Origin: Aeromicrobium phragmitis
Lineage (GTDB): Bacteria; Actinomycetota; Actinomycetes; Propionibacteriales; Nocardioidaceae
Length of the DNA stretch: 64,000 nucleotides
Direction: 5' to 3'
Assembly (NCBI RefSeq): GCF_003674095.1
Contig: NZ_RDBF01000004.1
Location: forward strand, 124,001 to 188,000
The notes beneath the pieces are model-generated. The model worked only from the letters and a program-made list of their open reading frames with translations, was not told the DNA's origin and ran no database searches. The position numbers and the translations under genes are program-made. Positions 18,654 to 26,926 of this stretch are shown piece after piece (within the stretch, counting starts at the first letter, position 1; every line of letters starts with the position of its first letter).

Positions 18654-18697
18654 GGGAATGATTGAACCACCGCGGCTTCTGCAGGTCTAGTAATCAT

Positions 18698-18721
18698 CTT
18701 TTGACGGGTACTCGACAAAAG
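18698..18721. promoter_or_regulatory. 24-bp dyad in the ROK/ABC divergent promoter region
   Basis: The 24 bases from 18698 to 18721 are symmetric at 20 positions around GTAC; outer arms are CTTTTGAC and GACAAAAG. Position between the regulator and its likely target operon makes it a candidate ROK operator. By eye only. Confidence 0.6.
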
Positions 18722-18729
18722 TCAGTGAA

Positions 18730-20244
18730 GTGTGTCACAGTGCTGCCGTGGAAGGTGGTCTGCCCGTGTTGCGGGTCCGCGACGTGACGAAGAGCTTCGT
18801 CGGCAACCTCGTGTTGCGCGGCGCCAGCCTCGACGTCCATCCCGGCGAGGTCGTCGGCCTGGTCGGAGAGAACGGCGCGGGCAAGTCGACGCTCATGAAG
18901 ATCCTCGCGGGCGTCCACGAGCCCGACGCCGGGACGATCGAGATCGGCGGTGAGCCGGTGTCCTTCGGGCATCCCGTGCAAGCACAGCAGGCCGGCATCG
19001 CGACGGTGTTCCAGGAGTTCAACCTGCTCCCCGAGCGGACCATCGCGGAGAACATCTACCTTGGTCGCGAGCCCCGCAACGGTCGGCTCGTCGATGTGGC
19101 CGGCATGGAGCGCGAGGCGCGCTCGCTCCTCGAGGGCCTGGGCATCACCGGCCTCGACCCGACGCGGCGCGTGCGCACCCTCTCGGTCGCCGAGCAGCAG
19201 ATCGTCGAGATCGCCAAGGCGGTGAGTCTCGACGCCCGGGTGATCCAGATGGACGAGCCCACCGCTGCGCTCGCCGATCACGAGGTCGCGCTGCTCTACG
19301 ACATCATCGGCAACCTGACGTCGCGAGGCGTCGCGATCATCTACGTCTCCCATCGTCTGCGCGAAGTGCTCGACCTGTGCCGCACGGTGACCGTGCTCAA
19401 GGACGGCGAGCAGGTCGACACCCGGCCCGCCGCAGAACTCGACGAGGGGACGCTCGTCCGGCTCATGGTCGGTCGCCCGATGTCCTCGTTCTTCCCGTCC
19501 GCACGTCCGGGCACCCAGCCCGGCGACATCCGGCTCGAGCTGCGCGAAGCGGGCAACGACCACGTCGACGGCGTCGACCTGGCGCTTCGTGCCGGCGAGA
19601 TCGTCGGCGTCGCCGGCCTGCAGGGATCGGGTCGTACGGAGCTGCTCGAGGCGATCTTCGGCATGGCGCCCCTGACCCGCGGCCAGCTGTTGATCGACGG
19701 CGATCCGGTCACGATCCGCTCGCCCCGGCAGGCGATCCGGTCCGGCCTCGCGCTCGTCACCGAGGATCGCAAGGCGACCGGACTGGCGCTGCAGCAGTCG
19801 ATCCTCGACAACGCACTGGGCGTCGTGCGCAGCGTGTTTCCCGGCCGCACCCCGGCGGCTCAGCGCGACGTACCCGGCCTGCTGGGATCGCTCTCGGTGT
19901 CGGCGCGGTCGCTCAGCCAGGAGGCGCAGTTCCTCTCCGGCGGCAACCAGCAGAAGGTCGTCCTCGCCCGCTGGCTGACGACCCATCCCCGCATCGTCCT
20001 GCTCGACGAACCCACGCGCGGCATCGACGTGGGTGCCAAGCACGCCATCTACGAGGTCATGCGCGAGCTCGCCGCCGAGGGCGTCGCGGTGCTCATGGTC
20101 TCAAGTGAACTTCCGGAGGTCATCGGTATGTCCGACCGCATCCTCGTCATGCGCGACGGAAGGCTGGCCGGCGAGCTGCCGGCCGGGTCCACGGAGGAGT
20201 CCGTCCTCGCGCTCGCGACCGGCGTCGATGAGGTGGCGTCATGA
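18730..20244 (+). CDS. Sugar ABC transporter ATPase (RbsA/MglA type, two nucleotide-binding domains)
   Basis: Cytoplasmic ATPase of 504 residues energising a CUT2-type sugar importer. The first domain has Walker A GENGAGKS and Walker B VIQMDEPTAAL. The second has the degenerate loop GLQGSGRTE, LSGGNQQKVVLARWL as signature and VLLDEPTRGIDVGAKH. This duplicated form with one weak site is typical of RbsA/MglA. The GTG at 18730 is the longest choice; a GTG at 18748 directly before EGGLPVLRVRDV is equally plausible. Its stop lay in an ATGA overlap with the next gene before a 50-base duplication separated them (see 20231-20296). Confidence 0.93.
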   Translation: MCHSAAVEGGLPVLRVRDVTKSFVGNLVLRGASLDVHPGEVVGLVGENGAGKSTLMKILAGVHEPDAGTIEIGGEPVSFGHPVQAQQAGIATVFQEFNLLPERTIAENIYLGREPRNGRLVDVAGMEREARSLLEGLGITGLDPTRRVRTLSVAEQQIVEIAKAVSLDARVIQMDEPTAALADHEVALLYDIIGNLTSRGVAIIYVSHRLREVLDLCRTVTVLKDGEQVDTRPAAELDEGTLVRLMVGRPMSSFFPSARPGTQPGDIRLELREAGNDHVDGVDLALRAGEIVGVAGLQGSGRTELLEAIFGMAPLTRGQLLIDGDPVTIRSPRQAIRSGLALVTEDRKATGLALQQSILDNALGVVRSVFPGRTPAAQRDVPGLLGSLSVSARSLSQEAQFLSGGNQQKVVLARWLTTHPRIVLLDEPTRGIDVGAKHAIYEVMRELAAEGVAVLMVSSELPEVIGMSDRILVMRDGRLAGELPAGSTEESVLALATGVDEVAS

Positions 20245-20296
20245 GCGAGCGCCAGCGAGCGAACATCAGGTTCTTCTGGCAGGTGGCGTCATGAGC
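20231..20296 (+). repeat. 16-bp direct repeat framing a 50-base duplication between ABC genes
   Basis: AGGTGGCGTCATGAGC occurs at 20231-20246 and again at 20281-20296. The first copy holds the ATPase stop and a vestigial ATGA; the second holds the ATG of the permease. The insert between them includes GAGCGAGCGCCAGCGAGCGA, a repetitive motif. Confidence 0.85.
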
Positions 20297-21304
20297 ATCG
20301 CGGTGCGGCCGGGCCGCACGATCAGCTCGACGACCATCGTCTTCGCGGTGCTGGTGCTCGCGATCGTCGCGGGAACCATCATCACCGCGGTCAACGGCCG
20401 TAACTTCTTCAGCGTCGGCAACATCGACAACGTCCTGACCACGATGACGATCCTCGGTCTCATCGCCGTCGGACAGACTCTGGTCATCCTCGTCGGCTCG
20501 CTGGATCTCTCGGTGCCGTTCGTCGTGAGCCTCGCGAGCGTGACCGCCGGCGGCATCATGGCGGGCCAGACCGGACGCATCCTGCCGGCCGTGCTCGTCA
20601 CGCTGCTGATCGCCGCGGTCATCGGCCTCGCCAATGGGCTGATCGTCAGCTATCTGCACGTGCATGGCTTCATCGCCACGCTCGGCACGGGGCTGATCCT
20701 GGCGGGCTACCTCGCTTCGAACTTCGAGGGCAATCAGGGTGCGGCGCCGCGAGCCTTCCGGCTGCTCGACGCCACCCGGATCGGCCCGGTCCCGATCGCG
20801 ACGCTGATCATGCTCGGATGTGCGCTGCTGGCCATCCTCATGCTGCGCCGCACCCGGCTCGGCCACCACATCTACGCCGTCGGCGGCCACGCCGAGGTGG
20901 CGCGGATGTCCGGCGTCCGAACGGCCACCCCGATCATCGCGGCGCACGTCATCTGCACCGTGCTGTCAGCCGTCGCGGGTCTCCTGCTCCTCGCCCGGCT
21001 CGGTGTCGGGCAGCCGACGGTCGGATCGCAGGGCGGCTACGACCTGATGTCCATCGCCGCCGTCGTGCTCGGCGGGACGCTGCTGAGCGGCGGCAAGGGC
21101 AACATCGTCGGAACGCTCGCGGGCGTCGCGATCTTCGCGGTGCTCGACAACGTCATGGGCGTCATGCAGCTCAACCCCTTCCTCAAGGACGTCGTGCGCG
21201 GCGTGGTCATCGTGGTCGCCGTGGCGGTGTACGCGCGCCGCGAGATCGACCGCCGTCCCGCCCGCTTCGGCTCGGCGTCCCCGATTCCGCAGGAGGTGCG
21301 ATGA
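20291..21304 (+). CDS. Sugar ABC transporter permease (RbsC type), first
   Basis: Integral membrane protein of 337 residues of the RbsC/LivH permease family (BPD_transp_2). About nine or ten hydrophobic segments are visible, with GQTLVILVGSLDLSVPFVVS and LRRTRLGHHIYAVGGHAEVA as family hallmarks, the latter being the loop that meets the ATPase. IAAVVLGGTLLSGGKGNIVG is also typical. The ATG at 20291 is the start; an open frame runs further upstream inside the ATPase gene and is not coding. It pairs with the second permease downstream to form a heterodimeric channel. Its stop overlaps that gene as ATGA. Confidence 0.92.
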   Translation: MSIAVRPGRTISSTTIVFAVLVLAIVAGTIITAVNGRNFFSVGNIDNVLTTMTILGLIAVGQTLVILVGSLDLSVPFVVSLASVTAGGIMAGQTGRILPAVLVTLLIAAVIGLANGLIVSYLHVHGFIATLGTGLILAGYLASNFEGNQGAAPRAFRLLDATRIGPVPIATLIMLGCALLAILMLRRTRLGHHIYAVGGHAEVARMSGVRTATPIIAAHVICTVLSAVAGLLLLARLGVGQPTVGSQGGYDLMSIAAVVLGGTLLSGGKGNIVGTLAGVAIFAVLDNVMGVMQLNPFLKDVVRGVVIVVAVAVYARREIDRRPARFGSASPIPQEVR

Positions 21305-22392
21305 GCACTCAGATCACCCTCCCGAGGTACGAGGGAAGCTTCGGCCGACGCCTCGCCCTCGCGCTGCGCACTCCTGGCGGAGCCGTGTTCGTGCTCGCGG
21401 CGGTGCTCCTCGTCGCGATCGTCGTGTCCAACCCCAACTTCGCCGATCCCGGCTCGCTCATCCGCTTCGCCGGACGCACCGCGCCGATCGCGATCGCGGC
21501 AATGGGGCAGTACTACGTCATCGTCAGCGGCGAGTTCGACCTGTCGATGGCGGCGGTCATCGCGGCGCAGGTCGTGCTGGCGGGCAACTTCATCGGACAG
21601 GACGAGGCGCGTATCCTCCCTGGCCTGGTCGTGATGTTCGCCGTCGGTACCTTGATCGGCCTGATCAACGGACTGGCCACCACGATCCTCAAGGTCCCGA
21701 GCTTCATCGTCACGCTCGGCATGATGCTCGCGCTGACCGGCTTGGTCCGGTACGTCACCGGTGGAGCGGCGACGGGCAACCCGTCCGACGCGTTCCGCAA
21801 CATCGGTCGCGGCGGCGTCGAAGGCGTGCCCGTCGTCGGCATCATCCCCTACTCCCTGCTCATCCTGCTGGTGCTCGCGGCGCTCGCCGTCTGGCTCATG
21901 CGTCGTCCCTTCGGCCGCTCGATCGTGGCCGTCGGTGACAACGCCGAGGCCGCCCGGTACGCCGGCACCGCCGTGTGGTGGCTCAAGACCCGAGCGTTCA
22001 TCCTCTCGTCGCTGTCGGCCACCGTCGCGGGCATCCTGCTCGTCGGCTACGCCGGCGTCCATCCCTCCGTCGGCTCCGGCTACGAGTTCGCGGCCATCAC
22101 CGCCGTCGTCATCGGCGGCGTGGTGCTCGGCGGCGGCCGTGGCTGGGTGCTGTCGGCCGCAGCGGGCGCGTTCGCGCTCGAACTGCTGTTCCTGCTCTTG
22201 ACGTCGCTCGGTGTCGCCTCCACGTGGCGCAGCACCGTGCAGGGCGTCATCATCATCGTCGCCGTCGCATTGGCAGGCCGTACCTGGCGGGCCACCCGCC
22301 GGCCACGGCGTCGCGGCGGAGTCGCCCCCTCGACCCCTCCACCCCCACCCAGCCCACCTCGGGCGCAACGACAGGAGACATCCGATGCGTAG
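21301..22392 (+). CDS. Sugar ABC transporter permease (RbsC type), second
   Basis: Second RbsC-type permease, 363 residues. It shows IAAMGQYYVIVSGEFDLSMA, LMRRPFGRSIVAVGDNAEAA and VVLGGGRGWVLSAAAGAFAL, the same elements as the first permease. The C-terminus is a proline-rich tail (APSTPPPPPSPPRAQ) that is unusual for the family and lies on the cytoplasmic side. The start overlaps the preceding stop by four bases; the 3' end overlaps the binding-protein gene by eight bases. All this points to tight co-translation and an equal ratio of the two permeases. Confidence 0.92.
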   Translation: MSTQITLPRYEGSFGRRLALALRTPGGAVFVLAAVLLVAIVVSNPNFADPGSLIRFAGRTAPIAIAAMGQYYVIVSGEFDLSMAAVIAAQVVLAGNFIGQDEARILPGLVVMFAVGTLIGLINGLATTILKVPSFIVTLGMMLALTGLVRYVTGGAATGNPSDAFRNIGRGGVEGVPVVGIIPYSLLILLVLAALAVWLMRRPFGRSIVAVGDNAEAARYAGTAVWWLKTRAFILSSLSATVAGILLVGYAGVHPSVGSGYEFAAITAVVIGGVVLGGGRGWVLSAAAGAFALELLFLLLTSLGVASTWRSTVQGVIIIVAVALAGRTWRATRRPRRRGGVAPSTPPPPPSPPRAQRQETSDA

Positions 22393-23569
22393 GACCATGA
22401 GAGCGGGGGCCCTCGCCTCCGCCGCCGCGCTCGTCGTGCTGGCCGGCTGCAGCACCGACGACATTTCCGACTCCGGCGACGACGGCGGATCCCAGGACAC
22501 CGAGTGGTTCGTCCAGGCCGACTTCGACCGCCAGAACGAGCAGCGCGACGCCACCTTCCAGGGTGACGAGAGCGAGCCGTGGCTGCAGTACCTCGAAGGC
22601 GACATGACGGACACCTCCGAATACGCCTCCGAGGGCCCGAAGAAGGTGTGCTTCGCCAACGCCTCGATCAGCAACCCGTGGCGGCAGACCGGCTGGATCA
22701 CGATGAAGCAGCAGCTGGAGGTCCTGCAGGAGCAGGGCGTCATCTCCGAGATGGAGACGCGCGACGCGCAGGACTCCGACGACACGCAGATCGCCGACAT
22801 CGACTACTTCATCAACGAGGGCAACTGCGACGCCTTCGTCATCTCGCCGAACTCCACGGCCGCGATGACGCCGGCCGTCGAGCGCGCCTGCGAGACCGGC
22901 AAGCCGGTCGTCATCTTCGACCGTGGCGTCGAGACGGACTGCCCGACGACGTTCATCCACCCCATCGGTGGCTACGCCTGGGGCATCGACACGGCCAACT
23001 TCCTCGTCGACAACCTGGAGGAGGGCGACCGGGTCATCGCGCTGCGCATCCTCCCGGGCGTCGACGTGCTGGAGACCCGCTGGGCCGCCGCCGAGAAGAT
23101 CTTCGAGGAGAACGGCATCGAGGCCGAGGACCACTTCACCGACGCCGATCCCACCAAGATCAAGCAGATCGTCACCGACGCCATCAACCAGGGCCAGGTC
23201 GACGGCATCTGGATGGACGCCGGCGACGGCGCCGTCGCGGCGATCGAGGCGTTCGAGGACGCCGGCGTCGACTACCCGGTCATGACCGGTGAGGACGAGA
23301 TGAGCTTCCTGCGGAAGTGGGAGGAGACGGGTCTGACGGGTATCGCGCCGGTCTACTCGAACTTCCAGTGGCGTACGCCGCTGCTCGCGGTGCAGAAGAT
23401 CTTCGCCGGTGAGGAGGTCCCGACCGAGTGGGTGCTCCCGCAGTCGCCGATCACCGAGGACGATCGCGACGAGTACCTCGCGGCCAACGAGGGCATGCCC
23501 GACGGTCACTACGCCAAGTTCGGCGGCGAGGACCTTCCGGGCTTCCCGCAGGCCTGGCAGGACCGCTGA
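22385..23569 (+). CDS. Sugar ABC transporter substrate-binding lipoprotein
   Basis: Binding lipoprotein of 394 residues (Peripla_BP_4-like) that captures the sugar. The lipobox is LVVLAGC with Cys21. It carries an acidic stretch of about 60 residues before the fold begins at KKVCFANASISNPWRQTGWI. NSTAAMTPAVERACETGKPV and GIWMDAGDGAVAAIEAF are typical of RbsB-type proteins. The ATG at 22385 has AGGAGA before it. A perfect 14-base hairpin follows the stop and may keep this gene more highly expressed than the catabolic genes behind it. The ligand is unknown. Confidence 0.9.
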   Translation: MRRTMRAGALASAAALVVLAGCSTDDISDSGDDGGSQDTEWFVQADFDRQNEQRDATFQGDESEPWLQYLEGDMTDTSEYASEGPKKVCFANASISNPWRQTGWITMKQQLEVLQEQGVISEMETRDAQDSDDTQIADIDYFINEGNCDAFVISPNSTAAMTPAVERACETGKPVVIFDRGVETDCPTTFIHPIGGYAWGIDTANFLVDNLEEGDRVIALRILPGVDVLETRWAAAEKIFEENGIEAEDHFTDADPTKIKQIVTDAINQGQVDGIWMDAGDGAVAAIEAFEDAGVDYPVMTGEDEMSFLRKWEETGLTGIAPVYSNFQWRTPLLAVQKIFAGEEVPTEWVLPQSPITEDDRDEYLAANEGMPDGHYAKFGGEDLPGFPQAWQDR

Positions 23570-23576
23570 TTCACCA

Positions 23577-23609
23577 GCGGCTGCGGCGGGCGATCCCCGC
23601 CGCAGCCGC
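23577..23609 (+). promoter_or_regulatory. Perfect 14-bp stem-loop between binding-protein gene and epimerase gene
   Basis: Arms GCGGCTGCGGCGGG (23577-23590) and its exact reverse complement (23596-23609) flank a five-base loop. There is no T-run, so it is more likely an RNA-stabilising or attenuating hairpin than a full terminator. Confidence 0.6.
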
Positions 23610-23642
23610 CCCCTGCTCACTACGGACACGAAGGGAGGCGCC

Positions 23643-24509
23643 GTGCGCCCCATCGGCATCAACACCTGGGTCTGGCGGTCGCCGCTGACCGACGACGTCC
23701 TCGACGAGACGCTCGATGCCGTCGCCGCGTTCGGCTTCGACGCCGTCGAGCTGCCGCTCGAACAGGTCGGCGATCTGTCCGCCACGCGAGTCGTCGCCGC
23801 GCTGGAGCGGACGGGCCTGGTGCCGTGTGTCGTGGGCGCGATGGCACCCGGCCGCGACCTCATCGATCCCGGCGCCATCGAGGGCACGCAGCAGTACCTG
23901 CGCGCCTGCATCGATCTGGCCGCCGACATCGGGGCGCGCAGCGTGTGCGGGCCCTTCTACGCCGCCACCGGGCGGGTGTGGTCGATGACGCCCGACCAAC
24001 GGGAGCAGGCCTACGCCACCTGGCGCACCCATCTGGCTCCCGTCGTGGAACACGCCGAACATCGAGGCGTCCGCGTCGGCATCGAGCCGCTCAACCGGTA
24101 CGAGACCTCCCTCGTCAACACCGTCGAACAGGCGCTCACCGGGCTGGACGGGCTGCTGGGCCCGGCGCTCGGGCTGGCGCTCGACACCTACCACCTCAAC
24201 ATCGAGGAGCGCTCCTCCGCGGCGGCCATCACCGCGGCGGCCGAGCATCTGGTCCACGTGCAGGTCTGCGGCAACGACCGCGGAGCCCCGGGCCACGATC
24301 AGACCGACTGGCCGGGCATCCTCGATGCCCTCGACGCCACCGGTTACGACGGCCCGCTCGTTATCGAGAGCTTCACGTCCGAGAACACGACCATCGCCAC
24401 CGCCGCCTCCATCTGGCGATCGCTGGCACCCACGCAGGACGACCTGGCCCGCGACGGCCTCGCGTTCCTGCGCGAGCTCACCGCACACCGCAACGGGGGA
24501 ATCTCATGA
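23643..24509 (+). CDS. D-tagatose/D-allulose 3-epimerase-like TIM-barrel isomerase
   Basis: TIM-barrel protein of 288 residues in the xylose-isomerase-like/AP-endonuclease-2 superfamily. The metal-site segments of ketose 3-epimerases are visible: IEPLNRYETSLVNT, LALDTYHLNIEE, HVQVCGNDRGAPGHDQTDW and LVIESFTSEN. In the known D-tagatose and D-psicose 3-epimerases these supply two Glu, an Asp and a His around Mn2+. The GTG at 23643 has GGGAGG four bases upstream. It probably interconverts a ketohexose or keto-glycoside brought in by the ABC importer. The exact substrate cannot be deduced. Confidence 0.82.
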   Translation: MRPIGINTWVWRSPLTDDVLDETLDAVAAFGFDAVELPLEQVGDLSATRVVAALERTGLVPCVVGAMAPGRDLIDPGAIEGTQQYLRACIDLAADIGARSVCGPFYAATGRVWSMTPDQREQAYATWRTHLAPVVEHAEHRGVRVGIEPLNRYETSLVNTVEQALTGLDGLLGPALGLALDTYHLNIEERSSAAAITAAAEHLVHVQVCGNDRGAPGHDQTDWPGILDALDATGYDGPLVIESFTSENTTIATAASIWRSLAPTQDDLARDGLAFLRELTAHRNGGIS

Positions 24510-25630
24510 GTCCTGCCCCAACGCCCCTGGGAGTCGCCGTCGTCGGCCACTCCTTCATGGGCAAGGCCCACTCCAACGCCTGGCGCAACGTCAGCGCGTT
24601 CTACCCAGACGTCCCGCCGGTCGCTCGTCGCGTGCTCGTCGGCCGCGACGCCACTCGGGTCGGTGAGGCGGCGCACCAGCTGGGCTGGGAGGGGACGGAG
24701 ACGGACTGGCGGCGCGTGCTGGAGCGTGACGACGTCCAGATCGTCGACGTGTGCACGCCCGGGCATCTGCATTACGAGATCGCGCTGGCCGCGCTCGAGG
24801 CCGGAAAGCACGTGCTCGTCGAGAAGCCGTTGAGCAACAGCACGAGCGAGGCCGAGCGACTCGTCGAGGCCGCGGCGTCGGCACGCGGCCGAGGGGTGCA
24901 GTCGATGGTGGGCTTCAACTACCGGCGCGTTCCGGCGCTGGCGCTGGCACGTTCCCTCGTCGCCGAGGGGCGCATCGGTCAGCTGCGCGAGATCCGGGCC
25001 GCGTACCTGCAGGACTGGCTCGCCGACGATCAGGCCCCGATGACGTGGCGTCTGCGCCGCGAGCAGGCCGGATCTGGTGTGCTCGGTGACCTCGGGTCGC
25101 ACGTCGTCGACCTGCTCCGCTTCCTGACGGCGGACGACATCTCCTGGGTCGAGGGGCACCTGGCGACGTTCGTCCCCACGCGTCCGGGAGCCGACGGCCC
25201 CGAGCAGGTCACTGTCGACGACGCCGCGTGGGCGCTGCTCGGCCTCAACGGCGGAGCGGTGGCGAGCGTGGAGGTCAGCCGGATGGCCTTCGGTCGCAAG
25301 AACGGCTTGCGGCTGGAGCTGTACGGATCTCGCGGTTCCCTCACCTTCGACCTCGAGCGGCTCAACGAGCTGTGGGTCGACACCGGCGATGGCGGGACCC
25401 GAGTGCTCGTTACGGAGCCGCATCACCCCTACCTCGAGGCGTGGTGGCCCCCGGGCCACATCCTGGGGTGGGACCACACCTTCACCACCCAGGCCGCGGA
25501 GTTCCTCCACGCGATCGGCACCGGCACCGCTCCGGCGCCGTCGTTCGAGGACGGACTGGCGGTGCAGCGGGTGCTCGATGCGGTCGAGCGCACCGCGAGC
25601 GACCGCCGCGCGACGATTCCGGCATCTTGA
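24506..25630 (+). CDS. Gfo/Idh/MocA-family sugar oxidoreductase
   Basis: NAD(P)-dependent dehydrogenase of 374 residues. The N-terminal Rossmann fold starts GVAVVGHSFMGKAHSNAW, and the family signature VLVEKPLSNSTSEAE supplies the catalytic EKP Lys. GDLGSHVVDLLRFLT is the second conserved element of the C-terminal domain. Such enzymes oxidise sugars, inositols or glycosides, often at C3. The start overlaps the epimerase stop as ATGA. With the TIM-barrel enzymes on either side it recalls the glycoside 3-oxidation pathways (YcjS/YcjR-like or C-glycoside DgpA-like), which is an inference. Confidence 0.9.
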   Translation: MSPAPTPLGVAVVGHSFMGKAHSNAWRNVSAFYPDVPPVARRVLVGRDATRVGEAAHQLGWEGTETDWRRVLERDDVQIVDVCTPGHLHYEIALAALEAGKHVLVEKPLSNSTSEAERLVEAAASARGRGVQSMVGFNYRRVPALALARSLVAEGRIGQLREIRAAYLQDWLADDQAPMTWRLRREQAGSGVLGDLGSHVVDLLRFLTADDISWVEGHLATFVPTRPGADGPEQVTVDDAAWALLGLNGGAVASVEVSRMAFGRKNGLRLELYGSRGSLTFDLERLNELWVDTGDGGTRVLVTEPHHPYLEAWWPPGHILGWDHTFTTQAAEFLHAIGTGTAPAPSFEDGLAVQRVLDAVERTASDRRATIPAS

Positions 25631-25650
25631 CCACCGCGAAGGAGACCACG

Positions 25651-26652
25651 ATGACCCGACCCTTCACGCTCTTCACCGGCCAGTGGGCCGATCTCACCCT
25701 GGAGGAGGTCGCCGAACTGGCGGCCGGCTGGGGGTATGACGGCCTGGAGATCGCCGTGTCCGGTGAGCACCTCGACGCCTCGCGCTGGGACGACGAGGAG
25801 TACATCGCCGGTCGCAAGGAGATCCTCGACCGCCACGGTCTCGGCTGCTGGGCGATCTCCAACCACCTCAAGGGCCAGGCGGTCTGTGATGACCCGATCG
25901 ACGAGCGGCATCGCTCGATCGTCGGGTCCCGGGTGTGGGGCGACGGGGACCCGGAAGGCGTGCGGCAGCGCGCCGCCGAGGAGCTCAAGGACACCGCCCG
26001 GCTGGCCCGGGCGATGGGTGTCGACGTCGTCGTCGGCTTCACCGGGTCCTCGATCTGGCAGTACGTCGCGATGTTCCCGCCGGTCCCCGCGAGCCGTATC
26101 GACGCGGGTTATCAGGACTTCGCCGACCGCTGGAACCCGATTCTCGACGTGTTCGACGAGTGCGGCGTGCGGTTCGCTCACGAGGTGCATCCCTCGGAGA
26201 TCGCGTACGACTACTGGTCGACGGTGCGCACGCTGGAGGCGATCGGGCACCGTGAGGCGTTCGGTCTGAACTGGGACCCGAGCCACATGGTCTGGCAGGG
26301 CCTCGACACGGTCGCGTTCATCACCGACTTCGCCGACCGGATCTATCACGTCGACTGCAAGGACACCCGTATGCGGATGGGCAACGGGCGCAACGGCATC
26401 CTCTCGTCGCACCTGCCATGGGGCGATCAGCACCGCGGCTGGGACTTCGTCTCCGTGGGGCGCGGGGACGTGCCGTGGGAGGACGCCTTCCGCGCGCTGG
26501 GCCGGATCGGCTACACGGGCCCGATCTCGGTCGAGTGGGAGGACGCCGGCATGGACCGACTCCAGGGCGCCCCCGAGGCGCTGGAGTACCTGCGCCGCTT
26601 CGACTTCGAACCCCCGGCCGCATCCTTCGACTCCGCCTTCGACCAAGGCTGA
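25651..26652 (+). CDS. Sugar phosphate isomerase/epimerase family TIM-barrel protein
   Basis: TIM-barrel isomerase of 333 residues of the xylose-isomerase-like family. FAHEVHPSEIAYDYWSTVRT, FGLNWDPSHMVWQGLD and IYHVDCKDTRMRMG carry the probable metal ligands (Glu, Asp/His, His/Asp); ISVEWEDAGMDR closes the barrel. Proteins of this subtype commonly sit beside Gfo/Idh/MocA oxidoreductases in actinobacterial sugar loci and may act on keto-sugars. AAGGAG before the ATG at 25651 fixes the start. It is the last gene of the ROK-controlled operon. The gap behind it is filled with repeats. Confidence 0.85.
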   Translation: MTRPFTLFTGQWADLTLEEVAELAAGWGYDGLEIAVSGEHLDASRWDDEEYIAGRKEILDRHGLGCWAISNHLKGQAVCDDPIDERHRSIVGSRVWGDGDPEGVRQRAAEELKDTARLARAMGVDVVVGFTGSSIWQYVAMFPPVPASRIDAGYQDFADRWNPILDVFDECGVRFAHEVHPSEIAYDYWSTVRTLEAIGHREAFGLNWDPSHMVWQGLDTVAFITDFADRIYHVDCKDTRMRMGNGRNGILSSHLPWGDQHRGWDFVSVGRGDVPWEDAFRALGRIGYTGPISVEWEDAGMDRLQGAPEALEYLRRFDFEPPAASFDSAFDQG

Positions 26653-26660
26653 CCGCAGTA

Positions 26661-26852
26661 GGTGGTCGAGTAGCGACCGCCCTTCGATACGCCGCTCGTT
26701 CCTCGCGGCTACTCAGGAACCGGAACGAGGGGCGCGCCCAACTCTCCATAGGTGGTCGAGTAGCGGCGAGGGACGAGCCGCGTATCGAGACCACGTGGTG
26801 CGAGATGTGGTCTCGATACGGCCTCCGCAGAGCTCCGGCCTACTCGACCACC
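26661..26852. repeat. GGTGGTCGAGTAG-family repeat, copy 3 (two units)
   Basis: Two GGTGGTCGAGTAG starts (26661 and 26751) and a terminal CTACTCGACCACC ending at 26852. The first 63 bases are the exact reverse complement of 15492-15554. The second unit contains CGTATCGAGACCACG and the dyad GAGACCAC...GTGGTCTC. It fills most of the 274-base gap between the sugar operon and cobD; the remaining bases show nothing further. Confidence 0.9.
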
Positions 26853-26926
26853 AATGCCCGGGGTAGGTGATCATGGAACAGGCTCGCGGTGGCGGTCAGA
26901 GCGACGACAGCGCCGACGACGCGTGA

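Noticed and set aside
16752-18665. 637-residue forward open frame
   Set aside because: Antisense to acyl-CoA oxidase and ROK genes; composition is that of a GC-rich shadow frame.
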